The notes under the pieces: model-generated
Told to the model about the DNA's origin: nothing
The model's input: only the letters and a program-made list of their open reading frames with translations
Database searches by the model: none
In this document: positions 55,457-63,153 of the stretch, in pieces
How positions within the stretch are numbered: the first letter of the stretch is position 1
Layout: each line of letters begins with the position of its first letter
DNA from: Azospirillum endophyticum
Lineage (GTDB): Bacteria > Pseudomonadota > Alphaproteobacteria > Azospirillales > Azospirillaceae
DNA: 64,000 bases
Direction of reading: 5' to 3'
NCBI RefSeq assembly: GCF_016595245.1
Contig: NZ_JAENHM010000007.1
Span: forward strand, 115,830-179,829
Translations under genes and position numbers: made by a program

Positions 55457-55951
55457 TTAGAGGGGCGGCAGATCGTCCGGATCCCGGTCCTCCTCGTCCT
55501 GGGCGACGGCCTGGAGGACGATCTGGGCCGCGTCGTCGGGAGTCTTGGCGCCGCGCAGCCGGCGCAGCGACTGGGGATCGCGGAGCGCCCCGCAGAGTTC
55601 CGACATGGCGCCCAGCAGCCCCTTGCGGTTCGACGCCGGCCACAGCGCCAGGAAGACCAGATCGACCGGCTCGTCGTCGCGCGCGTCGAAGTCGATGGCG
55701 CGCTGCAGCCGGGCGAAGAGGAAGACGGGCTCCGCGAGGTCGGCGAGTTCCGTGTGGGGAAGCGCCACGCCCCTGCCGAGCGCGGTGGAGCCGATCTTCT
55801 CCCGCGCCTGCAGGGCTTCCAGGATTTCCGGCGCCGGCCGGCCGCTGCGGCCGGCGGCTTCCGCCGCCAGCTGGTCGAGCAGCGCCGCCTTGCTGCCGGG
55901 AGCGGCATCGAGGATGACGTCGTCCGCGGAAAAAAGCTCAGTGATGGCCAT
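55457..55951 (-). CDS. EIIA-Ntr-like phosphotransferase protein
   Basis: A 164-residue PTS IIA domain of the fructose/nitrogen type. The phospho-His lies in GVALPHTEL (about residue 67). EIIA-Ntr proteins regulate K+ transporters and potassium-sensing kinases in several bacteria. Placement between a stress protein and an antiporter operon suggests a similar regulatory role here rather than sugar uptake. The start at ATG 55951 has GGAG seven bases upstream; ATG 55963 is possible. It overlaps the end of the Usp gene by 14 bases. Confidence 0.85.
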   Translation of the reverse strand: MAITELFSADDVILDAAPGSKAALLDQLAAEAAGRSGRPAPEILEALQAREKIGSTALGRGVALPHTELADLAEPVFLFARLQRAIDFDARDDEPVDLVFLALWPASNRKGLLGAMSELCGALRDPQSLRRLRGAKTPDDAAQIVLQAVAQDEEDRDPDDLPPL

Positions 55952-56855
55952 CCGGTTCTCCATTGGCGGCCCCGCGGGGCCGGGGGTTCGATGCGGGGGC
56001 CGGGGACAGGCCGGAGCCGGTCCCGGTGCCGCCGATCAGCAGGTCGCAGGGCAGCGCCTCGATCACCTCGGACGCCGTGCTGCCCAGCAGGGCGCGGGAT
56101 ACGCCGCTGCGCCGGGCCGAGCCCATCGCGACCAGATCGTAGCGCCCCTGCCGCGCCAGTTCGATGATCTTCCGCCCCGGCGAGCCGGTGAGCAGGATCG
56201 TCTCCACCGACAGCCCGTCACCCCCGGGGCCGAGCGCTTCCCGGAAATCGTGCGCGGCCTGCAGCTTTTCCAGGGGCGCCCCGTCCGGGGGCGGCGTGAG
56301 CCGGACGGCATGTCCGGGCAGGTCGGCGACATGGAGAAGGTGGAGGCTCCCGTCCCGCATCAGCATCCGCGCGCCCTCGACCGACGGCCGGGACCGTTCG
56401 GAGAAATCGACCGGAACCAGCACCCGCAGATAGGGCTGGAGCGGCTTGTCGCGCACGATCAGCATCGGCGTCCCGTCGGCGATGGCGATGCGCTCGACGG
56501 TGGAGGCCAGGAACAGGTCCGCCACCCGGTCGCGCTGGTGCAGCCCGACCACGATGAGGTCGGGCCGCCACAGCCCGGCATAGCCGGCGACGCGGTGCTC
56601 GACCGCCTCGCCGCGCACCGCGACCGCCTGGGATCGGATTCCCGATCCGCCGGGGGCGGCCAGGACATGGCGGTGGAGTTCGGCTTCGACATGGTGCAGC
56701 GGCAGGCAACCGTAGGGGCCGCCGCTGCCGTCGACGACATGCAGCGCCGTCAGCTCCGCATCGAACCGCTGGGCGAGCTGGACGGCACGCTCCAGGGCGC
56801 GGTCCGATTTCGGTTCCAGGTCGGTTGCCAGCAGAATGCGCTTGAGGCTTGCCAT
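55938..56855 (-). CDS. Tandem-domain universal stress protein
   Basis: A 305-residue protein with two UspA folds: about 1-140 (RILLATDLEPKSDRALERAVQLA ... LIVVGLHQRD) and about 145-285 (RVLVPVDFSERSRPSVEGARML ... DLVAMGSARRSGVSRALLGSTA). The second has an ATP-binding type G-x2-G-x9-GS/T pattern, imperfectly. It is first in the operon with the EIIA-like and mrp genes and diverges from the MASE1 kinase gene. It probably contributes to a salt or alkaline stress response. Confidence 0.9.
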   Translation of the reverse strand: MASLKRILLATDLEPKSDRALERAVQLAQRFDAELTALHVVDGSGGPYGCLPLHHVEAELHRHVLAAPGGSGIRSQAVAVRGEAVEHRVAGYAGLWRPDLIVVGLHQRDRVADLFLASTVERIAIADGTPMLIVRDKPLQPYLRVLVPVDFSERSRPSVEGARMLMRDGSLHLLHVADLPGHAVRLTPPPDGAPLEKLQAAHDFREALGPGGDGLSVETILLTGSPGRKIIELARQGRYDLVAMGSARRSGVSRALLGSTASEVIEALPCDLLIGGTGTGSGLSPAPASNPRPRGAANGEPDGHH

Positions 56856-57021
56856 CGTGACGGGTCCGGTATCGTGGTCTCTCCGGTGTCGTGTCCGGTG
56901 CGGTTCGATGCCCGTCGGAAATCTCTCCGCAGGGTATGGTTCAATGATCGGAAGTCGGCCGCAGTCTGTCCATGCCGGGAAATACGGACCCAAAGGGGCC
57001 GGCTGCCGCCTTGGCCGGCAT

Positions 57022-57035
57022 CCGTAGTAATACGG
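57022..57035. promoter_or_regulatory. Small inverted repeat in the usp/histidine-kinase divergent region
   Basis: CCGTA (57022-57026) and TACGG (57031-57035) surround GTAA. Another TACGG half-site stands at about 56984-56988. LuxR/NarL-fold regulators bind short inverted sites of this size, and the FixJ-type regulator at 58723 is a natural candidate. Inference only. Confidence 0.35.
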
Positions 57036-57088
57036 GGCGGATGGTTTCCCCTGATGCGGCCGGAACCTGTTGGCGTTACCATCGCCCC

Positions 57089-58726
57089 ATGCCACAGACT
57101 GTCCGCTCCCGATGGATGCTCGTTCCGGCCTATCTGGCCGCCCATGTCTTCCTGGATTGGATCAGCTTCATCCATGCGGTCTCGTCGATCAACATCACGC
57201 CCTGGAACCCGCCGGCCGGGCTGATGATGGGGCTGTCGGTGCTGGTCGGCGTCCGGGCGGTGCCGCTGGTCTGGCTGGGGCTGACCGCCGCCGATGTCCT
57301 GGTGCGCGACATGCCGCTCTCGCTGTGGACTCCCCTCCTGGCGAACGGCGTCGTCGCCCTGGGCTATGGGGCCGCGGGCCGGCTGCTGGGCCGCGGGATC
57401 GAGCCGGGACTGTCGCGGCTGCGCGACATCGTGCTGCTGCTGGGCGGCAGCGGCGCGGCGGTGCTGGCGATCGGGCTCTGCTTCATCGCCATCCACACCG
57501 CGGCCGGGCTGTTCGAATGGAAGCATTTTCCGGAGGTGCTGCTGCATTACTGGACGGGCGAGGTGATCGGCATCGCCGTCCTGACGCCGATGGTGCTGAT
57601 CGGCCGGCGGATGCCGGCGCTGCGCTGGTCCTGGAGCGGAGCGGCGGAGATCCTGGGCTGGGGGGCGTTCATCGGCTTCACCCTCTGGCTCGATTTCGGA
57701 CCGCTGGCCTCCTCGCAATACGAGCATTTCTACCTGCTGTTCCTGCCGGCGATCGGGATCGCGGTGCGCCATGGGCTGGGCGGCGCGGTGCTGGCCTCCG
57801 CCACCACCCAGGCCGGGCTGATCGCCGCCATCCAGGCGACCGGCGTCGACACCGAGCGGATGGCGCATTTCCAGCTGCTGATGCTGACGCTGGCCGTCAC
57901 CATCCTGCTGCTGGGCGCCGTCGTCAGCGAACGCCGCCGGGCGGAGGACCGGCTGCGGGTGCGGCAGTCCGATCTCGCCCATGCCTCCCGCCTGATCGAG
58001 GCGGGCGAGATGGCGGCGGCGCTGGCCCATGAGCTGAACCAGCCGCTGGCGGCGACGATGGGTTACGCCCGCGCCGCCCGCAAGGTCGCCCGGCTCGAAG
58101 GGGCCTCCCCCCGGCTGACCGAGATCCTGGACAAGACCGTCACCCAGGCCGAGCGGGCCGACCGGGTCATCCGCAGCCTGCGCGACTTCGTGCGCAAGGG
58201 CGCCCGCGACCGCAGCCCGCTGCCGGTCGCCACGCTGGTCGCCGACTGCCTGACGCTGGCCGGGCCGCTCGCCAGCCGCCATGCGGTGGAGATCGCCGCC
58301 GAGGTCGATCCCGCCCTGCCGCCCATCGGCGGCGACGCGGTCCAGCTGCAGCAGGCGATCCTCAACCTCGTCCGCAACGCCGCCGAGGCGATGGGTGACC
58401 CCCAGGCGCATCCGGCCCGGCGCCGCATCGTGATCTTCGCCTGCCCCGCCGCCCGGCCCGGCTTCGTCGCCATCGGCGTACGCGACACCGGACCCGGTCT
58501 GGCCGAGGTGGTGGAGCGCAACCTGTTCGCCCCCTTCGTCACCACCAAGCCGACCGGCATGGGGCTGGGGCTGTCGATCGTCCGCACCATCGTCGAGAAC
58601 CATGGCGGCACGCTGACCGCAGGACGCGGTGCGGATGGGAACGGCGGGGGCGGGAACGGCGGGGGAACCGTGTTCCAGTTCACCATCCCCGTCCATGCGG
58701 CGGGCAAAGACGGAGAGCCTGCATGA
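57089..58726 (+). CDS. Sensor histidine kinase with MASE1 membrane domain
   Basis: A 545-residue kinase. A MASE1-type integral-membrane input of about eight helices fills about 10-280 (with NITPWNPPAGLMMGLSVLVG early). HisKA of the FixL/DctB type follows with His314 in ALAHELNQPLAA, then HATPase (NLVRNAAEAMGD, DTGPGL, GMGLGLSIVRTIVENHGG). There is no PAS or heme domain, so the membrane domain is the likely sensor. The start at ATG 57089 is preferred; ATG 57041 is possible. It overlaps the regulator gene by four bases. Confidence 0.9.
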   Translation: MPQTVRSRWMLVPAYLAAHVFLDWISFIHAVSSINITPWNPPAGLMMGLSVLVGVRAVPLVWLGLTAADVLVRDMPLSLWTPLLANGVVALGYGAAGRLLGRGIEPGLSRLRDIVLLLGGSGAAVLAIGLCFIAIHTAAGLFEWKHFPEVLLHYWTGEVIGIAVLTPMVLIGRRMPALRWSWSGAAEILGWGAFIGFTLWLDFGPLASSQYEHFYLLFLPAIGIAVRHGLGGAVLASATTQAGLIAAIQATGVDTERMAHFQLLMLTLAVTILLLGAVVSERRRAEDRLRVRQSDLAHASRLIEAGEMAAALAHELNQPLAATMGYARAARKVARLEGASPRLTEILDKTVTQAERADRVIRSLRDFVRKGARDRSPLPVATLVADCLTLAGPLASRHAVEIAAEVDPALPPIGGDAVQLQQAILNLVRNAAEAMGDPQAHPARRRIVIFACPAARPGFVAIGVRDTGPGLAEVVERNLFAPFVTTKPTGMGLGLSIVRTIVENHGGTLTAGRGADGNGGGGNGGGTVFQFTIPVHAAGKDGEPA

Positions 58727-59367
58727 CGACCGAGACGCCAGCCGCCGAATCCGGGGCCGCTCCGGTGGCCTTCGTGGTGGACGATGACGAGGCGGTGCGC
58801 GACGCCCTGGCGCTCCACCTGGATCTGGCCGGGCTGGCCGTGCGCTGCTGCGCGTCGGCCGCCGAGTTCCTGGAGGCGGCGTCGCCCGACCAGCCCGGCT
58901 GCGCCATCCTCGACATCCGCATGCCGGGCATGGACGGGCTGGACCTGCAGCAGGAGATGATCCGGCGCGGCCTGACCCTGCCGGTGATCGTCATCACCGG
59001 GCATGGCGACGTCACCGCCGCGGTGCGGGCCTTCCGGGCCGGTGCGGTGGATTTCCTGCAGAAGCCGTTCGACGAGGATCTGCTGATCGAACGGGTGCAG
59101 GAAGCGTTCGAGCGCGACCGCGCCGCCCGCCGCGCCGATGGCGAGACCGGCGAGATCCGCCGCCGCCTCGCCCTGCTCAGCCCGCGCGAGCTGGAGGTGA
59201 TGGAGATGGTCGCCCAGGGCCTGCCCAACAAGACGATCGCCCACCGCCTCGCCATCGGCATCCGCACGGTGGAAACCCATCGCGCCCGCGTGCTGGAGAA
59301 GATGGAGGCGCGCAACGCCCCGGAACTGGCGCTGATGCGGATGAAGCTGGGCGAGCGGCTCGACTGA
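58723..59367 (+). CDS. FixJ/NarL-type response regulator
   Basis: A 214-residue regulator. Receiver domain with phospho-acceptor Asp64 in AILDIRMPGMDG and the FixJ-like output face (VITGHGDVTAAVRAFRAGAVDFLQKPF). LuxR-type HTH at about 150-205 (LSPRELEVMEMVAQGLPNKTIAHRLAIGIRTVETHRARVLEKM). Coupled to the MASE1 kinase gene by an ATGA overlap. It may control the divergent usp-mrp operon. Confidence 0.93.
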   Translation: MTTETPAAESGAAPVAFVVDDDEAVRDALALHLDLAGLAVRCCASAAEFLEAASPDQPGCAILDIRMPGMDGLDLQQEMIRRGLTLPVIVITGHGDVTAAVRAFRAGAVDFLQKPFDEDLLIERVQEAFERDRAARRADGETGEIRRRLALLSPRELEVMEMVAQGLPNKTIAHRLAIGIRTVETHRARVLEKMEARNAPELALMRMKLGERLD

Positions 59368-59376
59368 GCGGCACCT

Positions 59377-60048
59377 CTATCGCGTGGGTTTCGCCCCCGC
59401 CAGGATCAGGTCGAGGCCGGCGAGGAACGCTTCCCGCTCGTCATGCGTCCGCACCTGCTCCGCCAACCGGTGGACGAACGGGTATTGCGCAGGATCACGC
59501 CGGGTCCAGCGCTCGACGATCGCGGCAAGGACGGCCGGCCGGTCCGACGCGGCGAACTTGTGGCGCGCAGCGGCCGCGGTCTGCGCGGCGGTGCCCAGGA
59601 GATAGTGGACATACGCCGACACGCAGTGGAAGAGCGACCCGCGGGAAACGCCCAGCCGCTCGAACTGCGCGGCGCTGCGCTCGAAGACCTCCACCATGGC
59701 CGGCTGCCACGGTTCGCGGGCGAGCTGGGTGCCGACCCATGGATGCGCCTCGATCGCGTCGAAGACGCTCAAGGCGAGGGCGCGCAGGGCGGCCGCCGGA
59801 TCGGACCCGCCTGCGATTTCGGCCATCGCGCCGGACAGCACGGTCTCGGTCGCCACGGAAAGCAGCGCGTCCTTGTCCGGGACATGCCAGTAGATCGCCC
59901 CGCTTCCGGTCGACAGCCGGTTGGCCAGCGCGCGGAACGTCAGGGCGCGTTCTCCCTCCGCATCGAGGATCTCGATGGCGGCGGCGACGATCCGCTCCCT
60001 GGAGAGCGCATCCTCCCGCCGTTCGGGACCTTTGGGTCTTTGCTCCAT
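59377..60048 (-). CDS. TetR-family transcriptional repressor
   Basis: A 223-residue repressor. N-terminal HTH (SRERIVAAAIEILDAEGERALTFRALANRLSTGSGAIYWHVPDKDALL), and a C-terminal helical ligand domain similar to that of tetracycline-type repressors. The divergent monooxygenase gene and two palindromes between them indicate local repression relieved by a small molecule. ATG 60048 (MEQRPKG) is preferred over ATG 60063, because a start at 60063 would lie only four bases from the first palindrome. It converges on the FixJ-type gene with a nine-base gap. Confidence 0.9.
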   Translation of the reverse strand: MEQRPKGPERREDALSRERIVAAAIEILDAEGERALTFRALANRLSTGSGAIYWHVPDKDALLSVATETVLSGAMAEIAGGSDPAAALRALALSVFDAIEAHPWVGTQLAREPWQPAMVEVFERSAAQFERLGVSRGSLFHCVSAYVHYLLGTAAQTAAAARHKFAASDRPAVLAAIVERWTRRDPAQYPFVHRLAEQVRTHDEREAFLAGLDLILAGAKPTR

Positions 60049-60066
60049 GACGCATCTTGACATGCC

Positions 60067-60107
60067 TGGAACGATGTTCCAATGAATTCTCCTGGAACGT
60101 CGTTCCA
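60067..60107. promoter_or_regulatory. Twin palindromic operators between tetR and the monooxygenase gene
   Basis: TGGAACGATGTTCCA (60067-60081) and TGGAACGTCGTTCCA (60093-60107) share the arms TGGAAC and GTTCCA around a three-base centre. Their centres are 26 bp apart. They lie just upstream of both divergent starts and are the obvious binding sites of the TetR-family protein. Confidence 0.85.
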
Positions 60108-60122
60108 GAGCAGGAGAGGGAC

Positions 60123-61268
60123 ATGATGGAACAGGCCGTCGTCATCATCGGAGCGGGATTGGGCGGGCTGACACTGGCTCGCGTCCTTCACGTCCATGGC
60201 ATCCGCTCGGTCGTCTACGAGGCCGAGCCCGGCGCCGAAAGCCGGACGCAGGGTGGCCAGCTCGACATCCACGACCACAGCGGCCAGCCGGCGCTGGCGG
60301 CCGCCGGCCTCACCGAAGCGTTCCGGTCGATCATCCACGAGGGCGCCGAGGCGACGCGGGTGCTGGACAGGACCGGCGCCGTGCTCCTCGACCTGCCGGA
60401 CGACGGGCAGCGCCGGCGCCCGGAAGTCCTGCGCGGGGATCTGCGGCGCCTGCTCCTCGATTCCCTGCCGGACGGCACGGTGCGCTGGGGCAAGAAGCTC
60501 GCCAGGGCGTCGGGCCTCGGCGACGGGCGGCACGAGGTCGAGTTCGCGGATGGAAGCACCACGATCGCCGGCCTCCTCGTCGGGGCGGACGGCGCATGGT
60601 CCAGGGTGCGGCCGCTGCTGTCCGATGCCCTGCCCCGCTATGCCGGCGCGACCTTCATCGAGACGTATCTTCACGATGTGGACAACCGGCATCCCCGCAC
60701 CGCGGCGGCGGTCGGCGGCGGCGCGATGTTCGCCCCGGCGCCGGGGAAAGCCATCTTCGTCCACCGGGAGGCCGGGGACGTTCTGCATGCCTATGTCGAG
60801 CTGAAACGCCCGGAGGACTGGTTCGCCGCGATCGATTTCAGCGATCCGTCGGCGAAAGCCATCGTCGCCGCCGAGTTCGACGGCTGGGCGCCGGTGCTGA
60901 CCGCCCTCATCACCGACAGCGACACCCCGCCGGTTCCGCGCATGGTCCACACGCTTCCCATCGGACACCGCTGGCGGCGGGTTCCCGGCGTGACGCTGCT
61001 GGGGGATGCCGCCCATCTCATGCCGCCGTCCGGCGAAGGCGCGAATCTGGCGATGCTGGAAGGGGCCGAACTGGCCGATGCCCTGGTTCGGCATTCCGGC
61101 GACGTCGAGGCGGCGCTTGCCGCCTATGAAGAGCCGATGTTCTCCCGCGCGGCCCTGGAAGCCGTGGACGCGCACCGGATGTTGGATCTCTGTCTCGGGG
61201 ACGACGCGCCGGCGGGCTTCCTCGCCATGATGGGAAGCGTGTCCGAACCGGATCGGCAGCCATCCTGA
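60123..61268 (+). CDS. FAD-dependent monooxygenase, TetX-like group
   Basis: A 381-residue flavoprotein of the aromatic hydroxylase superfamily: FAD GxGxxG motif at the N-terminus (VVIIGAGLGGLTLARVL) and the second FAD site GDAAHLMPPSGEGANLAMLEG. Segments GGQLDIHDHSGQPALAAAGL and RGDLRRLLLDSL resemble the TetX family that hydroxylates tetracyclines. Many relatives act on other aromatic compounds, so the substrate is unknown. GGAGAGGG lies before ATG 60123 (ATG 60126 alternative). Divergent TetR control suggests induction by its substrate. Confidence 0.85.
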   Translation: MMEQAVVIIGAGLGGLTLARVLHVHGIRSVVYEAEPGAESRTQGGQLDIHDHSGQPALAAAGLTEAFRSIIHEGAEATRVLDRTGAVLLDLPDDGQRRRPEVLRGDLRRLLLDSLPDGTVRWGKKLARASGLGDGRHEVEFADGSTTIAGLLVGADGAWSRVRPLLSDALPRYAGATFIETYLHDVDNRHPRTAAAVGGGAMFAPAPGKAIFVHREAGDVLHAYVELKRPEDWFAAIDFSDPSAKAIVAAEFDGWAPVLTALITDSDTPPVPRMVHTLPIGHRWRRVPGVTLLGDAAHLMPPSGEGANLAMLEGAELADALVRHSGDVEAALAAYEEPMFSRAALEAVDAHRMLDLCLGDDAPAGFLAMMGSVSEPDRQPS

Positions 61269-61292
61269 CAGGGGTCGGATAGGCGACAGCTC

Positions 61293-61721
61293 TCAGATCG
61301 GCTTCAAGACCACGAGAAGCACGATCACGACGACCGCGCCGACGATCACCGGCAGCGCGTGGCCGGACGCCGGCGAGGGCTGTTCAGCGGTGCGGGCAAG
61401 CTTGCGGAGGGTGCCGGACAGCATCCCGTGCAGGCCCGACAGGGCGACGACGAACACCAATTTCATCATCAGCCAGCGCGCGCCGAACCAGCCGCCTTCG
61501 GTCGCCACCGCCAAGCCGAAGAGCCAGGCCAGCAGCATCGCCGGCGAGGTCGCCCAACGATCCCAGCGGCGCACGGCCTCGATGATATCGGCGCGGTTCG
61601 GCGCATCGGGCAGGCTCTTCGATGCGGACAGGGCGGCCACGGCGATGGCCGCGACGAACATCCCGCCGATCCAGACCGTCACCGAGGCGATGTGGAACGC
61701 CTTCAGCCAGAGATAGATCAT
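61293..61721 (-). CDS. CopD/HemJ-like four-helix membrane protein
   Basis: A 142-residue protein with four membrane helices. LKAFHIASVTVWIGGMF has the conserved His, and RWDRWATSPAMLLAWLFGL and KLVFVVALSGLHGMLSG follow. The pattern is seen in CopD-domain and HemJ-like proteins that may bind heme or metal. Function is not certain. Last of a four-gene operon led by an ArsR-type regulator; gap to the DUF3817 gene is nine bases. Confidence 0.7.
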   Translation of the reverse strand: MIYLWLKAFHIASVTVWIGGMFVAAIAVAALSASKSLPDAPNRADIIEAVRRWDRWATSPAMLLAWLFGLAVATEGGWFGARWLMMKLVFVVALSGLHGMLSGTLRKLARTAEQPSPASGHALPVIVGAVVVIVLLVVLKPI

Positions 61722-61730
61722 GACCGCACC

Positions 61731-62075
61731 TCACCGGGTCGAAGCGAGCGCCGCCCGACGGGTCAGGGTGCGCGCGCTGAAGAAGGCACCGAAGGGCAGC
61801 AGGGCGGCGGCGAAGAGCTTGATCGTCTCGCCCTGCGACCAGCCGCCGGCCGACACCATCCGGATCAGCATCCAGAGATAGGTCAGGAAGGCGAAGCCGT
61901 GGATCGGACCCATCGCCTTCACGGCATCCGGGAAACCGGCGAAATGCTTCAGCGGCACGGCGACGAAGAGCAGGAGGATCAGCGTGCCGCCTTCGACGAG
62001 GCAGGCCGTCCGCATCCGCAGCATCTGCCGGCGATCCTCCGGATCGGACCGCATGTCGGGCATCGGCGCCATCAT
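61731..62075 (-). CDS. DUF3817 family membrane protein
   Basis: A 114-residue protein with three membrane helices and the DUF3817 pattern (ACLVEGGTLILLLFVAVPLKHFAG, MGPIHGFAFLTYLWML). The role is unknown. The start overlaps the stop of the upstream small gene by four bases. Confidence 0.78.
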   Translation of the reverse strand: MMAPMPDMRSDPEDRRQMLRMRTACLVEGGTLILLLFVAVPLKHFAGFPDAVKAMGPIHGFAFLTYLWMLIRMVSAGGWSQGETIKLFAAALLPFGAFFSARTLTRRAALASTR

Positions 62076-62335
62076 CCGACGTCCTTCAGGACTTTCTCCA
62101 CGCTGGCGAGGCGCCCCTCGATCTGCGTGACGCTGCCCCTGATCGCAGCCAGGGTCGCGGTCAGCTCCTCCTGCGCCTTGAGCGTCCGTTCGGCCAGCTC
62201 ACGATATGCCGTGTCGCCGGCGATCCGGTCCCGGGCGCGGCGGGCGGACGAGACATACTTCATCGCGAAGATCAGAAGGATCGTCACCAGCACGAGGGTC
62301 GTGACGAGGAGGAAATAGGATTCTCTGCCGGTCAT
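62072..62335 (-). CDS. Small membrane-anchored coiled-coil protein (87 aa)
   Basis: One N-terminal membrane helix (about 6-26) and a helical charged C-terminal part (about 38-84) with heptad-like spacing. I do not recognise a family. Position between the ArsR-type and DUF3817 genes suggests a shared function at the membrane. Confidence 0.65.
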   Translation of the reverse strand: MTGRESYFLLVTTLVLVTILLIFAMKYVSSARRARDRIAGDTAYRELAERTLKAQEELTATLAAIRGSVTQIEGRLASVEKVLKDVG

Positions 62336-62346
62336 CGGAGGCTCCT

Positions 62347-62673
62347 TCAGGAGTCGGAATTTTTGGTGGCTGCGGTCAGGGAAGGCGCGGCCTCGGCGAT
62401 CGCCGCGGGCGTCAGCTCGATCGCGAAGGGGACGACTTCGAAGAAATTGAGGGCTTTTCCATCCGGGGAGACCTCGAGCCGGCTGGTGACGAGGCCCGCC
62501 TCCTCCAGCTTCCGCAGATGGAGATGCAGAAGCGGGCGGCTGATGCCGATCTCGCGCGCCAGCTGGCTGACATAGGTCCGCCCCATGACGCTCAGCGTCG
62601 CGACGATCCGCAGCCGGTGCGGGTTCGCCAGCGCGGACAGCATCTCGAGCAATCGGTCGCCACTGCAGGTCAT
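62347..62673 (-). CDS. ArsR-family winged-helix regulator
   Basis: A 108-residue regulator with a clear winged helix (LLEMLSALANPHRLRIVATLSV, then YVSQLAREIGISRPLLHLHLRKLEEAGLVTSRLE). The metal-binding ELCVCDL-type motif is absent, so it is not a classic arsenic sensor. I choose ATG 62673 because the alternative at 62691 lies inside the palindrome at 62684-62719. It heads an operon with three small membrane proteins and probably represses it. Confidence 0.85.
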   Translation of the reverse strand: MTCSGDRLLEMLSALANPHRLRIVATLSVMGRTYVSQLAREIGISRPLLHLHLRKLEEAGLVTSRLEVSPDGKALNFFEVVPFAIELTPAAIAEAAPSLTAATKNSDS

Positions 62674-62683
62674 GTCCGCTCCG

Positions 62684-62719
62684 CCACCCACCAGTAAGGT
62701 TTTACTTACAGGTGGGTGG
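62684..62719. promoter_or_regulatory. Long near-perfect palindrome upstream of arsR, likely operator
   Basis: CCACCCACCAGTAAG (62684-62698) and CTTACAGGTGGGTGG (62705-62719) match at 14 of 15 pairs around GTTTTA. It ends 10 bases from the regulator's preferred start, an ideal site for autorepression. Confidence 0.8.
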
Positions 62720-62730
62720 TCTTACCCGTC

Positions 62731-62761
62731 AAGAAAAACTGACAGGTGACAGATTTTTCTT
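62731..62761. repeat. A/T-flanked imperfect hairpin
   Basis: AAGAAAAACTG (62731-62741) pairs with CAGATTTTTCTT (62750-62761) with one bulged base. A- and T-runs on both sides would allow a weak bidirectional terminator; an operator role is also possible. Confidence 0.4.
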
Positions 62762-62840
62762 TCATGGGTTATCTGACGGCTTTCTGCGATCGGGCATCGA
62801 CCGGAAACGGTGACGTAGACGTCTGAAAAGTCGCACAAGA

Positions 62841-62864
62841 GGTGGATTTCCACCAACCGGTTGG
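62841..62864. repeat. Two adjacent palindromes upstream of the toxin-antitoxin promoter
   Basis: GGTGGATTTCCACC (62841-62854) and CCAACCGGTTGG (62853-62864) are perfect inverted repeats that share two bases. They lie just before the -35 of the toxin-antitoxin promoter candidate and may bind the antitoxin. Confidence 0.45.
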
Positions 62865-62867
62865 ACA

Positions 62868-62909
62868 TTGACGCTATAGGCCACCACCTGTAGCCTTCAA
62901 TTCGAATTG
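62868..62909 (+). promoter_or_regulatory. Promoter and palindromic operator of the toxin-antitoxin pair
   Basis: TTGACG (62868-62873), 17 bases, then TAGCCT (62891-62896) form a promoter. CAATTCGAATTG (62898-62909), a perfect 12-bp palindrome, covers the expected transcription start. The antitoxin start follows 13 bases later. Confidence 0.5.
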
Positions 62910-62922
62910 CCGGAGATCGGTC

Positions 62923-63147
62923 ATGGGCTCCCAACGCAAGGCATTGGAGCATCGAGGTGAGAAAAAGGTCGGTGCTGTCCAGGCAAACCGCGACAGCGTT
63001 ACCGGCTGCTTCGCGGTGACTGTGCGCCCCAACGCAGAACTGCCCTATAAGACGGAAACCGTCGAGCGCGTGAAAGCGCTTGCGGAAGCCCCGGCCTCAG
63101 GCGAGGCGGTGGATGCCGAAGCCTATCTCCGCTGGTTAAACGGCTGA
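62923..63147 (+). CDS. Probable antitoxin of a type II toxin-antitoxin pair
   Basis: A 74-residue protein with a basic N-terminus and a helical acidic C-terminus (AEAPASGEAVDAEAYLRWLNG). I recognise no RelB/DinJ domain; the call rests on its position six bases before a YafQ-like toxin and on its small size. GGAG lies about eight bases before ATG 62923. Palindromes in its promoter fit autorepression. Confidence 0.55.
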   Translation: MGSQRKALEHRGEKKVGAVQANRDSVTGCFAVTVRPNAELPYKTETVERVKALAEAPASGEAVDAEAYLRWLNG

Positions 63148-63153
63148 TCCCTC

